A stretch of DNA of 30,314 nucleotides from Methanocella sp. Lineage in GTDB: Archaea > Halobacteriota > Methanocellia > Methanocellales > Methanocellaceae. The stretch lies in contig NZ_DATJPM010000082.1 of the NCBI RefSeq assembly GCF_035506375.1, forward strand, positions 1 through 30,314, read 5' to 3'. The position numbers and the translations under genes were made by a program. Positions 21,223 to 28,577 of this stretch are shown here, in pieces. Below the pieces are notes generated by a model. That model saw only the letters and a program-made list of their open reading frames with translations, ran no database searches and was not told the origin of the DNA. How positions within the stretch are numbered: position 1 is the first letter of the stretch; every line of letters starts with the position of its first letter.

Positions 21223-21900
21223 TTAGCCCTTATGCACGGGCTTTTTTGGGAGGCGCCGGTAGATCTCCGGAAGCAGGAAGAGCAGGCACGCCAGCACCAG
21301 GCTCACGGCGAACCAGGGCGAGGCAATGTTGGTCAGGCTATTGCCCAGCATGGTCAGGACGATAGCGCCAGGTAATTCGCCGATAATGGTGCCGATAAGG
21401 TAGTCCCTGAAACGAATGCTGGAAACGCCCGCCACGTATCCCACGGCGTCGAACGGCAGGACTGGAATGAACCGAAGGGACGCCACGGTGAAGATGCCGC
21501 CACTGTCAAAGCGGCTATCGAAACCCGCATAATGGGTGCTCAGGCGGTTTTTTAAATAATCCCGGAAAACGTAGCGGGAAATAAAGAACGTGATGATCGC
21601 GGCCGTCGTGGTGCCGATCGTGGTGAAGGCCAGGCCGTAGAACTGCCCGAATATATAGCCGCCCGCGATGGTGAACGGCGTGACGGGCAGGAAAGTGAAG
21701 GGACGTATGGCGTGCAGAAGCTCGTAGACCGCGACAGAAAAGATACCATATGACTGGACGAACTGGCGAATGCCCTCCGGTGTAACCAATTGACAGTCTT
21801 TTACAAGCGTGCCAGGCCCGATGACCACGACGACAAGCAGGAGCGCCACCAGCCATACGCCGAGAAGCGCCAGCCTCAGGTCGAGCATACGGAAAGACAT
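21223..21900 (-). CDS. TVP38/TMEM64 family (DedA-like) membrane protein
   Basis: This 225-residue integral membrane protein belongs to the DedA/VTT superfamily. It has an N-terminal helix (residues 8-30), the core motif RPFTFLPVTPFTIAGGYIFG (about 66-85, re-entrant loop), a second motif RFIPVLPFDAVGYVAGVSSI, and the closing helix near 195-212. Homologues are linked to lipid scrambling or flipping and envelope maintenance, but the substrate here is open. It lies upstream of cysS with a 61-base gap that holds a promoter-like element, so the two are probably separately transcribed. The start at 21900 has no strong ribosome binding site; the next ATG (four codons in) is an alternative. Confidence 0.87.
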   Translation of the reverse strand: MSFRMLDLRLALLGVWLVALLLVVVVIGPGTLVKDCQLVTPEGIRQFVQSYGIFSVAVYELLHAIRPFTFLPVTPFTIAGGYIFGQFYGLAFTTIGTTTAAIITFFISRYVFRDYLKNRLSTHYAGFDSRFDSGGIFTVASLRFIPVLPFDAVGYVAGVSSIRFRDYLIGTIIGELPGAIVLTMLGNSLTNIASPWFAVSLVLACLLFLLPEIYRRLPKKPVHKG

Positions 21901-21992
21901 CAGATATTACATGCCATATGGTAGATATAATCGTTATTATTGGCCGATATAAAGTATATAGTATTAAAAGACAAACTATGGCCGAGGCCTAA

Positions 21993-22502
21993 ATGTCCCA
22001 CCCGCTGGAAGCGTATTTCGACGAGAATAAGAGCGGCGCGATCACCGACGAGCAGGCGAAGGAAAGCATAGCGGAGCTGGTTAACGACCCGACGCTGTTA
22101 CAGGATGTCTGCGCCATGTTCGCCGCCGAGATCAACAGCGCGGACCGGTGCTTCGCGGTCGGCAAGGTATACGACGTCGGCGACGAGCGCTACGGGTGTC
22201 TCACCATTCTCTCGGAAGATGTCGTGAATGTCATCGGCCAGGACACTCTGCCCGAGATCCACGAGGAGATGAACTATACGTTGCTCTGCGCCTACCTGGA
22301 ATACCGCCAGTTTTGCCGGGAGGTCCGGGAGACCATAGAAGCCTGGGACGACTATCTAGATTTTATCATGCAGAAGAGCTTTGTCGCGCTCTATAAGAAC
22401 GGCGTAAGGGCGCGGCTCATTCATACCGACGCCGTGAGCAGGGCGACGATGCCCGCCATCGCATTCATCGTGTACCAGAAATACGACGAGATCTACGGTT
22501 AA
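21993..22502 (+). CDS. Hypothetical protein, 169 residues
   Basis: This soluble, acidic, mostly helical protein is not recognised. It has N-terminal EAYFDENKSGAITDEQAKES, which looks like a charged helix-loop-helix though without a canonical EF-hand. The middle contains RCFAVGKVYDVGDERYGCLT, and a long helical end follows with LLCAYLEYRQFCREVRETIE. Five cysteines are scattered. The ATG follows directly on a four-codon ORF (ATG at 21978, TAA abutting it). A TATA-like TATAAAGTATATAG lies at about 21949-21962. It probably forms an operon with the B3/B4-domain gene 14 bases downstream. Confidence 0.7.
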   Translation: MSHPLEAYFDENKSGAITDEQAKESIAELVNDPTLLQDVCAMFAAEINSADRCFAVGKVYDVGDERYGCLTILSEDVVNVIGQDTLPEIHEEMNYTLLCAYLEYRQFCREVRETIEAWDDYLDFIMQKSFVALYKNGVRARLIHTDAVSRATMPAIAFIVYQKYDEIYG

Positions 22503-22516
22503 GGGAGCTTTAGATC

Positions 22517-23188
22517 ATGGAGTTCAGCGCTACCGTACTGGAAAAATTCCCGGGCATCTGCGTAACCGAGGGCGACATTATGGCGGCCGCAGTCGCCGGC
22601 GAAAGCCCCGGCCTCGAAGCCTTAAGGCTCGAGACCGCCCGGGATATCGCTTCCCGTTATACGCTTGAAAAGGTAAAGTATGACCCCGTTTTTCGGGCTT
22701 ACCGGGACTTTTTCTGGAGCGTCGGCGTCGACCCGACCAAAACCAGGCCTGCTTCGGAGGCGCTGGTGAGGCGACTCCTTTCCGGCGGTGAGTTACCGAG
22801 GATCAACACGGCCGTGGACGCGTACAACCTGGCGTCGGCCGCCAGCGGCGTGCCCATCGCGGCCTTCGATGCAGACAAGCTCGGCGGGGGCCTCACGATG
22901 CGCTTTGCCGTGGATGGCGAGACGTTCCATGGGATCGGCATGAAGGAGCCCATAGGCCTCAAGGCTAATCAGGTCTTGCTCACGGACTCGGAGAAGATCA
23001 TCGCCGTTTATCCGTACCGGGACTCCGACGATACCAAAGTGACAATGGGCACCAAAAATATCCATATCGTCAGTTGCGGCGTGCCGCGCATCGATAAAAG
23101 CCTGGTCCTGGAGGCCTATGGCCTCTGTGCCCGCTACCTGGTGGAATTTACAGGAGGCTCGCCTTCAGAGCCGAGACCCTTTCCATAA
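22517..23188 (+). CDS. B3/B4 tRNA-binding domain protein
   Basis: This 223-residue stand-alone B3/B4 domain is like that in the phenylalanyl-tRNA synthetase beta subunit (COG3382-type). Typical segments are YRDFFWSVGVDPTKTRPASE (about 61-80), RRLLSGGELPRINTAVDAYN, then SGVPIAAFDADKLGG and a C-terminal IVSCGVPRIDKSLVLEAYG. In PheRS this domain contributes to editing of mischarged tRNA. For the stand-alone proteins, editing or hydrolysis of a small aminoacyl compound is assumed but not shown. GGGAG precedes the ATG by about nine bases. It converges with the glutaredoxin-like gene, the stops being four bases apart. Confidence 0.87.
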   Translation: MEFSATVLEKFPGICVTEGDIMAAAVAGESPGLEALRLETARDIASRYTLEKVKYDPVFRAYRDFFWSVGVDPTKTRPASEALVRRLLSGGELPRINTAVDAYNLASAASGVPIAAFDADKLGGGLTMRFAVDGETFHGIGMKEPIGLKANQVLLTDSEKIIAVYPYRDSDDTKVTMGTKNIHIVSCGVPRIDKSLVLEAYGLCARYLVEFTGGSPSEPRPFP

Positions 23189-23191
23189 GAT

Positions 23192-23443
23192 TTAGCGGGC
23201 AGGAGCCTGCTCTGCGCCCAGCATCTTTTTTAGCTCGTCGGGATTGAAGCCGAGCATCGTCTTATCGCCGAAAACAACCAGGGGAGTGGCCCTGGCCTTA
23301 TACTTATTTACAAGCTCGTCCCACGCGGCCCGGTCCTTCGTGATGTCCTTCTCTTCGAACTGGATGTCATTATCCCGGAGATAATCCTTCAGCTCCTGGC
23401 AATAGCCGCACGTCGGCTGAGTGTATATGATAAGCGTTGGCAT
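23192..23443 (-). CDS. Glutaredoxin-like thiol-disulfide protein
   Basis: This 83-residue thioredoxin-fold protein has the redox motif CGYC after YTQPT (about 7-15), followed by the helix QELKDYLRDNDI. The cis-proline segment ATPLVVFGD (about 53-61) and the glycine of MLGFNPDEL complete the glutaredoxin fold. It matches the small archaeal glutaredoxin/NrdH-like group that acts in thiol-disulfide exchange, possibly with coenzyme M or thioredoxin reductase. The frame is open upstream to 23566, but the fold begins at MPTLIIYTQ, so the ATG at 23443 is the start. It is downstream of, and codirectional with, the TPR gene. Confidence 0.88.
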   Translation of the reverse strand: MPTLIIYTQPTCGYCQELKDYLRDNDIQFEEKDITKDRAAWDELVNKYKARATPLVVFGDKTMLGFNPDELKKMLGAEQAPAR

Positions 23444-23552
23444 GATACAACCCAATAAGTTGGCTTCGGGCGCAGGTTTAAAAAGGATTTTACCGGATTG
23501 TGCGCATTTGCAAAGCGTGCTAACACACGGGAAGCCCTGGCAGATAAGGCCG

Positions 23553-23969
23553 TTATTGTCCGGCACTGAGCGCGGCGGCCGCGATGTATTCGTCCTCCGC
23601 TTCCCCGAAACGTTTCAGTATCTCGAGCATGGCGGCGTAGCTGACACGGGCGAAATAGCTTCCGGGGCTAATGCCGATCGCCTTCTTGTACTGTATTTCG
23701 GCGTCACCGTACCGGCCGGTCCGGCACAACAGGTTCCCGTAGCAGACGTACGCATCGGCAAAGTCGGCTTTCATCTCGCAGGCCTTCAGGTACTCAATGC
23801 CTGCGTCGTCCAGCTTACCCTCGTGCTCCAATAAGCGGGCGTACTGGAAATGGGCTTCCGGGTTTTCAGGCTCCACATCTACGACCTTACGGGCATTCGT
23901 TATGATGTCCACTGACTGCATAATGACCGTAAACCGATTAACTCTCTGATGTCCATAACGCGTTTTCAT
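23553..23969 (-). CDS. TPR repeat protein
   Basis: This 138-residue protein is made of tetratricopeptide repeats: PENPEAHFQYARLLEHEGKL (about 34-53), ADAYVCYGNLLCRTGRYGDA (about 71-90) and a third starting near ARVSYAAMLEILKRFGEAED. There is no other domain. An ATG at residue 17 (23921, MQSVDIITN) is an alternative start. The longer start has an AT-rich TATA-like stretch 15-26 bases upstream and no ribosome binding site, which would suit a leaderless message. Protein-protein binding is expected; the partner is unknown. It is divergent from the pyruvate synthase operon. Confidence 0.75.
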   Translation of the reverse strand: MKTRYGHQRVNRFTVIMQSVDIITNARKVVDVEPENPEAHFQYARLLEHEGKLDDAGIEYLKACEMKADFADAYVCYGNLLCRTGRYGDAEIQYKKAIGISPGSYFARVSYAAMLEILKRFGEAEDEYIAAAALSAGQ

Positions 23970-24220
23970 ATGGATTATGATAAAATTAACGTAAAATTAT
24001 GGTAACAATTGCTCCCGTGCCGTTAAAAATCTGCGCATTAAACCGGTTTGCACCGATATTATAGCTGTAGCAAGCTTTTTTACACGCATTGTCCTGCATC
24101 CTGCCATCACGGCAAGGGATAGCGTGACATATGATAGCCTATACCATAACATTAAATAACAAAAGAAAAAAGTATAATCCTACACCAAAACCAACCATTT
24201 TTCCGGAAGAGGTGAACTTG

Positions 24221-25117
24221 ATGCTGGACGATATCCCGGAGGAAGAATTCCTCTATAAAGGCAATACGGCCTGTGCCGGGTGCAGCGCCATGCTCGCACT
24301 GCGCTATATTCTCAAGGCGGCCGGCCCGAACACGATCATAGTAAATCCCGCATGCTGCTCGACGGTATGCCAGGGAACATTCCCGAAGTCCGCCTATGGC
24401 GTACCGGTGCTGAACATCGCCTTCGCGGCGGCGGCCGCTGCCGCGGACGGCATCGCCTCCGCCGCCAGGAACAAGGGCAAGAACGTCGTCGTCTTCGCGG
24501 GCGACGGCGGCACCGTGGACATCGGCATCCAGTCCTTATCCGGGGCCATCGAGCGCAATGCCAATATCCTATACGTCTGTTACGATAACGAGGCTTATTC
24601 TAACACCGGCATGCAGAAGAGCGGTTCCACGCCCTACGGCGCCATCACGACCACGACACCCACCGGGCGCCAGGATTCTAAGAAAGATATCGATCTCATC
24701 ATAATGGCACACCGTCCGAAGTACATGGCCAGCGCGTCGGCAGCGTACCCCAAAGACCTCTATGCCAAAGTCCAGAAGGCCCTGAGCATCGAGGGCACCA
24801 AGTTCATCCACGTCCAGTGCCCCTGCCCGCCCGGCTGGCGCTACTCGACGGAAAAGTCCGTCGAATTAGGCAAGCTGGCCGTGAAGTGCGGCATGTGGTT
24901 CCTCTTCGAGTACGAGGACGGTAAGCTTACCTTAAACGCCCCTACCAAAGCCGCCCTCAAGAGGCCGGCACCCCTGGAGGACTACGTGAGGCCCCAGGGC
25001 AGGTTCAAGGGCGTCAACCTCGAGCGCCTCCAGAAAGAGGTGGACGAGGGCATGGGCCGGATCAGGGATATGGCAAACCTGGATGCTCTTGAAAAGGCAA
25101 AGGAGGCCACACAATGA
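24221..25117 (+). CDS. porB: Pyruvate:ferredoxin oxidoreductase beta subunit
   Basis: This thiamine-diphosphate-binding subunit of pyruvate synthase, 298 residues, works with PorA, PorG and PorD to make pyruvate from acetyl-CoA, CO2 and reduced ferredoxin. It has CAGC (18-21), cysteines at 45, 46 and 50, AGDGGTVDIG (93-102) for TPP/Mg, YVCYDNEAYSNTG (118-130) and CPCPPGW (200-206). SGSTPYGA favours the pyruvate type over the 2-oxoglutarate type. GAGGTGA lies five bases before the ATG at 24221; the longer open frame from 24131 has a lysine/threonine-rich head that is unlike the family. The stop overlaps porA (ATGA). Confidence 0.92.
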   Translation: MLDDIPEEEFLYKGNTACAGCSAMLALRYILKAAGPNTIIVNPACCSTVCQGTFPKSAYGVPVLNIAFAAAAAAADGIASAARNKGKNVVVFAGDGGTVDIGIQSLSGAIERNANILYVCYDNEAYSNTGMQKSGSTPYGAITTTTPTGRQDSKKDIDLIIMAHRPKYMASASAAYPKDLYAKVQKALSIEGTKFIHVQCPCPPGWRYSTEKSVELGKLAVKCGMWFLFEYEDGKLTLNAPTKAALKRPAPLEDYVRPQGRFKGVNLERLQKEVDEGMGRIRDMANLDALEKAKEATQ

Positions 25118-26211
25118 AGAAGATGGCCACCGGTAACCAGGCCGCCGCCTTCGCGGTAAAGGAGGCCGACGTGGAGGTCGTCGCGGCATACCCGATCACG
25201 CCGCAGACCGAGGTCGTGGAGACCATCGCGAACCTCGTCGAGACGAAAAAGATGAACGCGTCCTATATCCGGGTCGAAAGCGAGCACTCCGCCATGGCTG
25301 CGTGCATCGGCGCCTCGGCCTCGGGGGCCCGGGCGTTCACGGCTACTTCCAGCCACGGTTTATTGTATATGCACGAGATGATCCACTGGGCAGCCGGCGC
25401 AAGGCTTCCCATCGTCATGGCGAACGTCAACAGGGCCGTCGGTCCCGCCTGGAATATCTGGGCGGAACACACGGACTCACTGTCACAGAGGGATACTGGC
25501 TGGATGCAGTTCTACGCCGCCACGGTCCAGGAAGTCTACGATACCGTGCTCATGTCGTTTAAGCTGGCGGAAAAGGTCAACCTGCCATGCATGGTCAACC
25601 TTGACGGCTTCATCCTGAGCCACGCAATCCAGCCCCTCGAAGTCACATCTCCGGGCGACTTCATCCCGCCTATCGACCTGCCGCATGCGCTGGACACGAA
25701 TAGCCCGATGTCATACGGCAACCTGACAGGCCCGAACGACTACTTCAAGTTCCGTCGGGCGATGCACGATGCAATGAAAGAGGCGGACGTCGAATGCCGA
25801 GCCATTGAGAAAGAGTTCGCGGAGCGCTTCGGCCGCAAATACACTCCCCTCATGGAGTACAGGACCGAGGATGCAGACACAGTCATCGTCGGCATGGGCA
25901 CCATGGCACGGGAAGCTGAAGTCGCAGTTGATGTATTAAGAAAAGAAGGTATCAAGGCGGGCTCTATCCGGGTACGGCAGTTCCGGCCGTTCCCGAAGCT
26001 CGACCTGAAAGGCAAGAAGGTCATAGTGCTGGACAGGGACTGCTCCTTCGGCGCAGGCGGTATCCTGGCGCAGGAGATCCGGTTCCACCACGATGTGCCT
26101 GTCTACAACATCATCGCCGGCCTCGGCGGCCAGGACGTAAGGTACGAAACCATAGCGGACCTTGTCAGAAAGGCGAAGCCCGAGGGCGAGTTCTGGCTGG
26201 GGGTGGACTGA
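25114..26211 (+). CDS. porA: Pyruvate:ferredoxin oxidoreductase alpha subunit
   Basis: This 365-residue alpha subunit carries the pyrimidine-binding and transketolase C-terminal-like domains. The N-terminal GNQAAAFAVKEADVEVVAAY runs into PITPQTEVVE, then RVESEHSAMAACIGASASGA, TATSSHGLLYMHE and later RDTGWMQFYA. The inter-domain VNLDGFILSHAIQPLEV and FRPFPKLDLKGKKVIVLDRD are typical of PorA. It overlaps porB by four bases and directly abuts porG, so translation is coupled. The closest alternative in this superfamily is VOR/KOR; motif wording and gene set favour pyruvate. Confidence 0.93.
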   Translation: MKKMATGNQAAAFAVKEADVEVVAAYPITPQTEVVETIANLVETKKMNASYIRVESEHSAMAACIGASASGARAFTATSSHGLLYMHEMIHWAAGARLPIVMANVNRAVGPAWNIWAEHTDSLSQRDTGWMQFYAATVQEVYDTVLMSFKLAEKVNLPCMVNLDGFILSHAIQPLEVTSPGDFIPPIDLPHALDTNSPMSYGNLTGPNDYFKFRRAMHDAMKEADVECRAIEKEFAERFGRKYTPLMEYRTEDADTVIVGMGTMAREAEVAVDVLRKEGIKAGSIRVRQFRPFPKLDLKGKKVIVLDRDCSFGAGGILAQEIRFHHDVPVYNIIAGLGGQDVRYETIADLVRKAKPEGEFWLGVD

Positions 26212-26754
26212 ATGCTGGAGATACGCATTCATTCCAGAGGCGGCCAGGGCGGCGTGACCGCATCCAAGCTTCTGGCACAGGCGGCGTTCATTGAAGGCAA
26301 GTACGGCGCTGCATTCCCGCTATATGGCGCCGAGCGCCGCGGGGCGCCGGTCACCTCATTCACCCGCATATCCGACCATGACATCAAGATATCAAGCCAG
26401 ATCTACGAACCGGATATCGTCGTAGTGCTGGACGACTCGATCATGGACCTTGTCGACGTCACCGAGGGCCTGAAGGAAGGCGGGCTGCTGGTCGTCAACA
26501 CGGAGAACGGCGAGAAGCTCAAGGACCCCAGATATGCAAAATTCAAGATCGCCAGGGTGAACGTCACGGACATCGCACTATCGCTTGGCCTGGTCCTGTC
26601 GGGCAACCCTATCCTGAACACGCCCATCCTGGGCGCGCTGGCGAAGCTCGGCGTGGTCCGGCTTGACTCGGCGGAAAAAGCCATCAAGGACATGTTCGAG
26701 GACGAGCGCAACGTGAAGGCGGCTGAGGCGGCCTACGGAAAGGTGATCGTATGA
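26212..26754 (+). CDS. porG: Pyruvate:ferredoxin oxidoreductase gamma subunit
   Basis: This 180-residue gamma subunit has the N-terminal HSRGGQGGVTASKLLAQAAF (7-26), PLYGAERRGAPVTSFTRIS and a closing SGNPILNTPILGALAKLG, all family hallmarks. It contributes to coenzyme-A binding and complex assembly. The ATG directly follows the porA stop (TGAATG), and the stop overlaps porD by four bases. Length and order are normal for four-subunit archaeal enzymes, though here the order is B-A-G-D. Confidence 0.93.
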   Translation: MLEIRIHSRGGQGGVTASKLLAQAAFIEGKYGAAFPLYGAERRGAPVTSFTRISDHDIKISSQIYEPDIVVVLDDSIMDLVDVTEGLKEGGLLVVNTENGEKLKDPRYAKFKIARVNVTDIALSLGLVLSGNPILNTPILGALAKLGVVRLDSAEKAIKDMFEDERNVKAAEAAYGKVIV

Positions 26755-27035
26755 AGCAGGAGGCAAAACTCGTGAGCGCGAAGAAAAAGAGGCACGACAT
26801 GCCCATCACGCCCGCGTCGAAGCCGCAAAACGGCGCAGCGGGCAAGACGGGCACCTGGAGGACTTTCAAGCCCGTCGTGGACCGGGAGAAGTGCAAGGAG
26901 TGCGGCAACTGTATCCTTTACTGCCCCGAGTCCTGCATCGACCGGGACCTGAACGTCGATTATGAGTACTGCAAGGGCTGTGGCATCTGCGCCAACGAGT
27001 GTCCGGCCAGGTGCATCAAGATAGTGAGGGAATAA
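26751..27035 (+). CDS. porD: Pyruvate:ferredoxin oxidoreductase delta (ferredoxin-like) subunit
   Basis: This 94-residue protein carries two [4Fe-4S] clusters and links the catalytic core to ferredoxin. The first set is C48/C51/C54 with C58 in CKECGNCILYCPESC. The second is C74/C77/C80 with C84 in CKGCGICANECPARC. A basic head of about 34 residues precedes the fold, longer than in many PorD. It overlaps porG by four bases. Its stop codon is the loop of a terminator-like hairpin. Confidence 0.94.
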   Translation: MKQEAKLVSAKKKRHDMPITPASKPQNGAAGKTGTWRTFKPVVDREKCKECGNCILYCPESCIDRDLNVDYEYCKGCGICANECPARCIKIVRE

Positions 27036-27045
27036 TTCCCTTTTT
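27028..27045 (+). terminator. Compact por operon terminator with stop codon in loop
   Basis: GGGAA (27028-27032) pairs with TTCCC (27036-27040). The three-base loop is the TAA stop of porD itself, followed by TTTTT. It is short, but layout and T run are right for archaeal termination. Confidence 0.55.
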
Positions 27046-27094
27046 AGCCGGTATGCTGTGCTGAATATTTCAATTTTTTATCATAAAGTTATTG

Positions 27095-27575
27095 AGGTAC
27101 TATTTTTCACCACAGAGCTCCAGTAGTTCCGTGTTTGTTTAGCGGTCCTCTGCCCTATTTTCCACTTTCGTACTGCCCGTCGGTTTTTCAACACGAAAAC
27201 ACGAATTCTTTTATATCCCACGTAAGGGGCACTAAAATCACTAAGGCCCATGCCTGGCGCTTAAAACACGAAACAACCTCCCGAATGGCACTAAAACACT
27301 AAAGGATTGAAACACGAGAACGGCATGACTTTAATAGTTATGCTTTCCCTCGTGTTTCCTTCTATTAGGGATGTTCGAGCCTTAGAGAGGTTGTTTAGTG
27401 TTTTAACGTGAAAGCATCCACTTTAGTGCGGTTCGTGCCCCTTACGTGGGACTAGAAAAGTCTTTCGTGTTTTCGTGTTGAAATACCGGACAAATCAGCG
27501 AACCACACGAACAAAGGACAAACGATAACACAACAAACACGGAACAACTGGGCTTTGTGGTGAAAATAGTGTCCT
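27095..27575. repeat. Long imperfect palindromic repeat, copy A
   Basis: About 480 bases without a credible gene form one extended imperfect palindrome. Its outer arms are AGGTACTATTTTTCACCACA (27095 on) and, at the right end, GCTTTGTGGTGAAAATAGTG (27552 on), reverse-complementary with few mismatches. Inner pairs include TCCCACGTAAGGGGCAC with GTGCCCCTTACGTGGGA, AACACGAAAACACGAA with TTCGTGTTTTCGTGTT, and GAAACACGAG (27309-27318) with CTCGTGTTTC (27349-27358). The centre is near 27334. A second copy starts at about 29904 and a decayed relative lies at 1-240. The elements lie after the 3' ends of genes. The flanks 27046-27094 and 27576-27667 hold only a promoter-like AT stretch (about 27637-27646) before the next ATG. 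Confidence 0.8.
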
Positions 27576-27667
27576 CCGTGCCCCTAATGAACATAAGAGC
27601 CTCGGACAAATTTAGTATAGCATAGCCTGTAAAAAAGCATAAATAGCTTATTGACCATCTCCCTGAT

Positions 27668-28480
27668 ATGTACGGCTGGGACTGGCTCAACATAACTCGT
27701 ATCGTAATATGCCTGATCATTCTCGGCTATTCCTGTATAACCGACTGGAGGACCCGCCGTGCCCCGAACCGCCTCTGGTATCTCCTGGGCGGCATAGGCC
27801 TCGTTTTAGGCTTATATGAGCTGTATATAAACAGCCTGGAACTCGGTAGTCTTGACACCGGCTTTCTCTTTTACTGGGGCTTCTGCTTCATCTTTATCTT
27901 CATCATGATGTACTTGCTCTACTACCTTTTCCAGTACTTCGGCATGACCGGCATCGGGGGCGCCGATGCCAAGGCGCTCATGGCCATTGCCCTGATGTTC
28001 CCCTATTACCCGCAGGTAAACATCGCGGGCGTGGCGCTGCCTATCGCCTATACGTCCCGTTCGGTCATTTTCGGGCTGGCCGTCTTCGGCAACGCTCTGG
28101 TGCTAAACCTTGTCGTGCCTGTCACGATATTTATCTACAACCTGGCCACCGTGCCCTTCGGTGAGCTTATGGCGAGCCCGATGATGGCCTTTACCGGCTA
28201 TAAGGCTAACATCGAAAGCCTCAAAGGCAGGCACGTACGCCTCATGCATAAGTATACGGAAAAGGACGGCAAGCCCGAGATCCGGCGGAGCTTCGGAGGA
28301 GCTGAGGCCGATGATGATACCTATAAAAAGTTGTTACAATGGAAGAGCTCCGGACTGATCGATAATAAAGTCTGGATCACGCCCAAGATACCGTTCCTCA
28401 TACCTATCACTCTCGGTTTTATCGTAGCCATCCTCTGGGGTGATATACTCACACAGCTCATAGTGCATATATTATTATAA
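27668..28480 (+). CDS. A24 family prepilin/preflagellin peptidase
   Basis: This 270-residue polytopic membrane aspartic peptidase removes class III signal peptides from archaeal pilins and archaellins. The catalytic aspartates are D26 in SCITDWRTRRAPN and D100 in GIGGADAKAL (the GxGGAD motif), both at the cytoplasmic ends of membrane helices, as in FlaK/PibD. A cytosolic charged insert of about 70 residues (about 175-245, with KGRHVRLMHKYTEKDGKPE) makes it longer than minimal family members; such inserts are known in archaeal A24 proteins. TATA-like GCATAAATAG lies about 26 bases before the ATG and there is no ribosome binding site, suggesting a leaderless transcript. No pilin gene is in the window. 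Confidence 0.87.
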   Translation: MYGWDWLNITRIVICLIILGYSCITDWRTRRAPNRLWYLLGGIGLVLGLYELYINSLELGSLDTGFLFYWGFCFIFIFIMMYLLYYLFQYFGMTGIGGADAKALMAIALMFPYYPQVNIAGVALPIAYTSRSVIFGLAVFGNALVLNLVVPVTIFIYNLATVPFGELMASPMMAFTGYKANIESLKGRHVRLMHKYTEKDGKPEIRRSFGGAEADDDTYKKLLQWKSSGLIDNKVWITPKIPFLIPITLGFIVAILWGDILTQLIVHILL

Positions 28481-28577
28481 TACCGGCAGCACTTCCAAAA
28501 GATTTATATTGACATAACTTTTATCATCAAGGTCTATAATATTATTAATTTACGACCGCTGAAAATGGAAGATGCCT

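Noticed and set aside
24001..24130. Possible tRNA or structured RNA between the TPR gene and porB
   Set aside because: Only short palindromes (AAACCGGTTT, TGCCATCACGGCA) are present; no cloverleaf or T-loop sequence could be placed.
24131..24220. Upstream extension of porB
   Set aside because: A Lys/Thr-rich head foreign to the family; GAGGTGA points to the ATG at 24221.
27095..27575. CRISPR-like impression from recurring CACGAAAACACGAA words
   Set aside because: The words are arms of one large palindrome; there is no regular repeat-spacer periodicity and no cas gene.
27442..27720. Minus-strand frame of 92 codons in the repeat
   Set aside because: It lies in the palindromic repeat and runs into the peptidase gene; the composition is not protein-like and the start is in the repeat.
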